Source: an uncultured Cocleimonas sp.
GTDB lineage: Bacteria > Pseudomonadota > Gammaproteobacteria > Thiotrichales > Thiotrichaceae
NCBI GenBank assembly: GCA_937974135.1
Contig: CALJIH010000125.1
Span: 1 to 6,075, forward strand
Direction: 5' to 3'
Length of the DNA: 6,075 nucleotides
The notes under the pieces were generated by a model. That model was given only the letters and a program-made list of their open reading frames with translations, was not told the DNA's origin and made no database searches. A program made the translations under genes and the position numbers. Of the stretch, positions 5,057 to 6,075 are shown in pieces; position 1 is the first letter of the stretch, and the number at the start of each line of letters is the position of its first letter.

Positions 5057-6075
5057 ATGTCCATTCTTGGCCGCATTCTGCGTACATCAGTTTTTCGCCT
5101 ATCCTTATTGTACGCTTTATTATTCAGCTTAATCGCTGCCGCTGCACTGTTATCAGTGTATATGTTTGCCGAAAATCAAATTGAAGATCAAATAGATAGA
5201 CGCCTAAAACTAGAAACTAATTTACTTCTAGAAAACTATAAAAAACGCACCCTTCGTGGACTCACCGAAGACATCAATATCTATAATAAAAAAGAAGGTC
5301 GACCGTTTTATATCTATGCCTTAATTCATCAACGTAAACTCGATTTGCTGAAATTTATTCCTGTAGAACAATTACCTGAGCAAAATCAAAACCAAATTCA
5401 AAGCCAAATTTTTGCCAGCATTCCCATGGATGAAATCGTCGATTTTGTGAATGATCGCAACACCGATGATACAGTGCGCGTACTGCTAACCTTATTACCT
5501 GGTGGTTATCAGCTATTGGTAGGTACAGAGCTTGAAGAAACCCAAGATCTACTCAACCAATTATTCAAAGCCAGCCTAATTGCAATTTCAGTTATTTTCG
5601 CTTTATCCATTTTAATTGGTAGTTTGATGGCAAGACGCATGTTGAATCGAATCAACGCTGTCACTAATACTGCGGATAATATTATTGACGGAGATCTTTC
5701 TCATCGAATTCCTGTGATTGATGATAGAAATAATGAGTTAGATCGCTTAAGTCGCTCTCTGAACCGAATGCTGGATCGAAATGAAGAATTGATGATCGGT
5801 ACGCGCGAAGTCAGTAATAACCTAGCACATGATTTACGCAATCCACTAAATCGTATTCGCCACCGTATCGAATCCGCAAAACTGGCCAAAATTACAGAAG
5901 CCGAATTTGATGACTTTGCCGATGACACTATTGAAGACATCGACGGCGTGATCAAAACATTCAATGCACTTCTGAGTATTGCGCAAATAGAATCAGGGGA
6001 GCCGCGCAAAGATTGGTCGGAGTTTTCCTTAAAAGATTTACTCAATGATTTATCTGATATTTACGAACTTGTTGC
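5057..6075 (+). CDS. Sensor histidine kinase, HAMP domain (3'-truncated by window edge)
   Basis: The frame starts at the ATG immediately following the regulator stop codon (TAAATG, zero gap) and stays open to the right edge, giving 339 codons. It is a membrane sensor kinase partnering the upstream regulator. Visible parts are transmembrane helix 1 (about 15-37), a periplasmic sensor region (about 38-171), transmembrane helix 2 (about 172-191), a HAMP linker (about 192-245) and the dimerisation/phospho-acceptor domain with His258 in NLAHDLRNPLNRIR. The HATPase catalytic domain (N, G1, G2 boxes) lies beyond the window. The H-box reads HDLRNPL rather than the commoner HDLRTPL. The periplasmic part includes a run of alternating glutamines (109-118) encoded by a hexamer repeat. 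No clear Shine-Dalgarno sequence is seen, so translational coupling to the regulator is likely. An antisense ORF at 5701-6045 is a shadow. Confidence 0.94.
   Translation, partial: MSILGRILRTSVFRLSLLYALLFSLIAAAALLSVYMFAENQIEDQIDRRLKLETNLLLENYKKRTLRGLTEDINIYNKKEGRPFYIYALIHQRKLDLLKFIPVEQLPEQNQNQIQSQIFASIPMDEIVDFVNDRNTDDTVRVLLTLLPGGYQLLVGTELEETQDLLNQLFKASLIAISVIFALSILIGSLMARRMLNRINAVTNTADNIIDGDLSHRIPVIDDRNNELDRLSRSLNRMLDRNEELMIGTREVSNNLAHDLRNPLNRIRHRIESAKLAKITEAEFDDFADDTIEDIDGVIKTFNALLSIAQIESGEPRKDWSEFSLKDLLNDLSDIYELV
5381..5410 (+). repeat. Degenerate hexamer tandem repeat (5 x CAAANY) within the kinase gene
   Basis: Five consecutive in-frame units, CAAAAT, CAAAAC, CAAATT, CAAAGC and CAAATT, encode Gln alternating with Asn, Asn, Ile, Ser and Ile in the periplasmic sensor region (residues 109-118). 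Length change by whole units would keep the frame. Confidence 0.7.

Noticed and set aside
5701..6045. Minus-strand 114-residue ORF
   Set aside because: It is antisense to the HAMP and histidine-box region of the kinase, which is the evident coding frame; Ser/Arg-rich shadow composition.

Overview
The window reads as a chromosomal stretch from an AT-rich (roughly 40% GC) Gram-negative bacterium, most likely a gammaproteobacterium. It has a YadH-type ABC-2 permease, an MnmC-type tRNA-modification flavoprotein, a periplasmic DegP/MucD protease and an OmpR-family two-component system. I cannot name the species. No phage, plasmid, CRISPR or intact transposase gene is visible.

Left part (1-2156, plus strand): the 3' portion of a yadH-like permease gene enters from the left edge. 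A 168-bp gap follows, holding a short repeat, two hairpins and a TATAAT box. Next comes a stand-alone gene for the FAD-dependent (C-terminal) half of MnmC. This gene lacks the methyltransferase half found in the E. coli protein, and its promoter position suggests a leaderless mRNA.

Middle (2157-2718): a mostly non-coding, repeat-bearing strip. Three same-orientation copies of a 22-bp sequence (AAAAG and CTTTT arms around a C-rich loop) lie at 722-743, 2173-2194 and 2465-2486. The first two are identical over 24 bp and bracket mnmC. The second and third bracket a possible two-helix small membrane protein on the minus strand. The interval ends with a strong intrinsic terminator (2605-2639) serving the minus-strand protease gene.

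Right part (2719-6075): a complete Do-family periplasmic serine protease (degP/mucD type, minus strand) is divergent from a response regulator and a sensor histidine kinase (plus strand). The kinase starts directly after the regulator's stop codon and runs off the right edge, so only its sensor, HAMP and histidine-bearing segments are visible. The 124-bp divergent intergenic region holds candidate overlapping promoters and a TTAA-based dyad/tandem motif. This would suit regulation of both the protease and the signalling operon by the regulator, as an envelope-stress circuit. That link is inference.

The genes belong to known families. The least explained items are the dispersed repeat with its associated hairpins, the halved mnmC with its apparent leaderless start, and the shared divergent control region.
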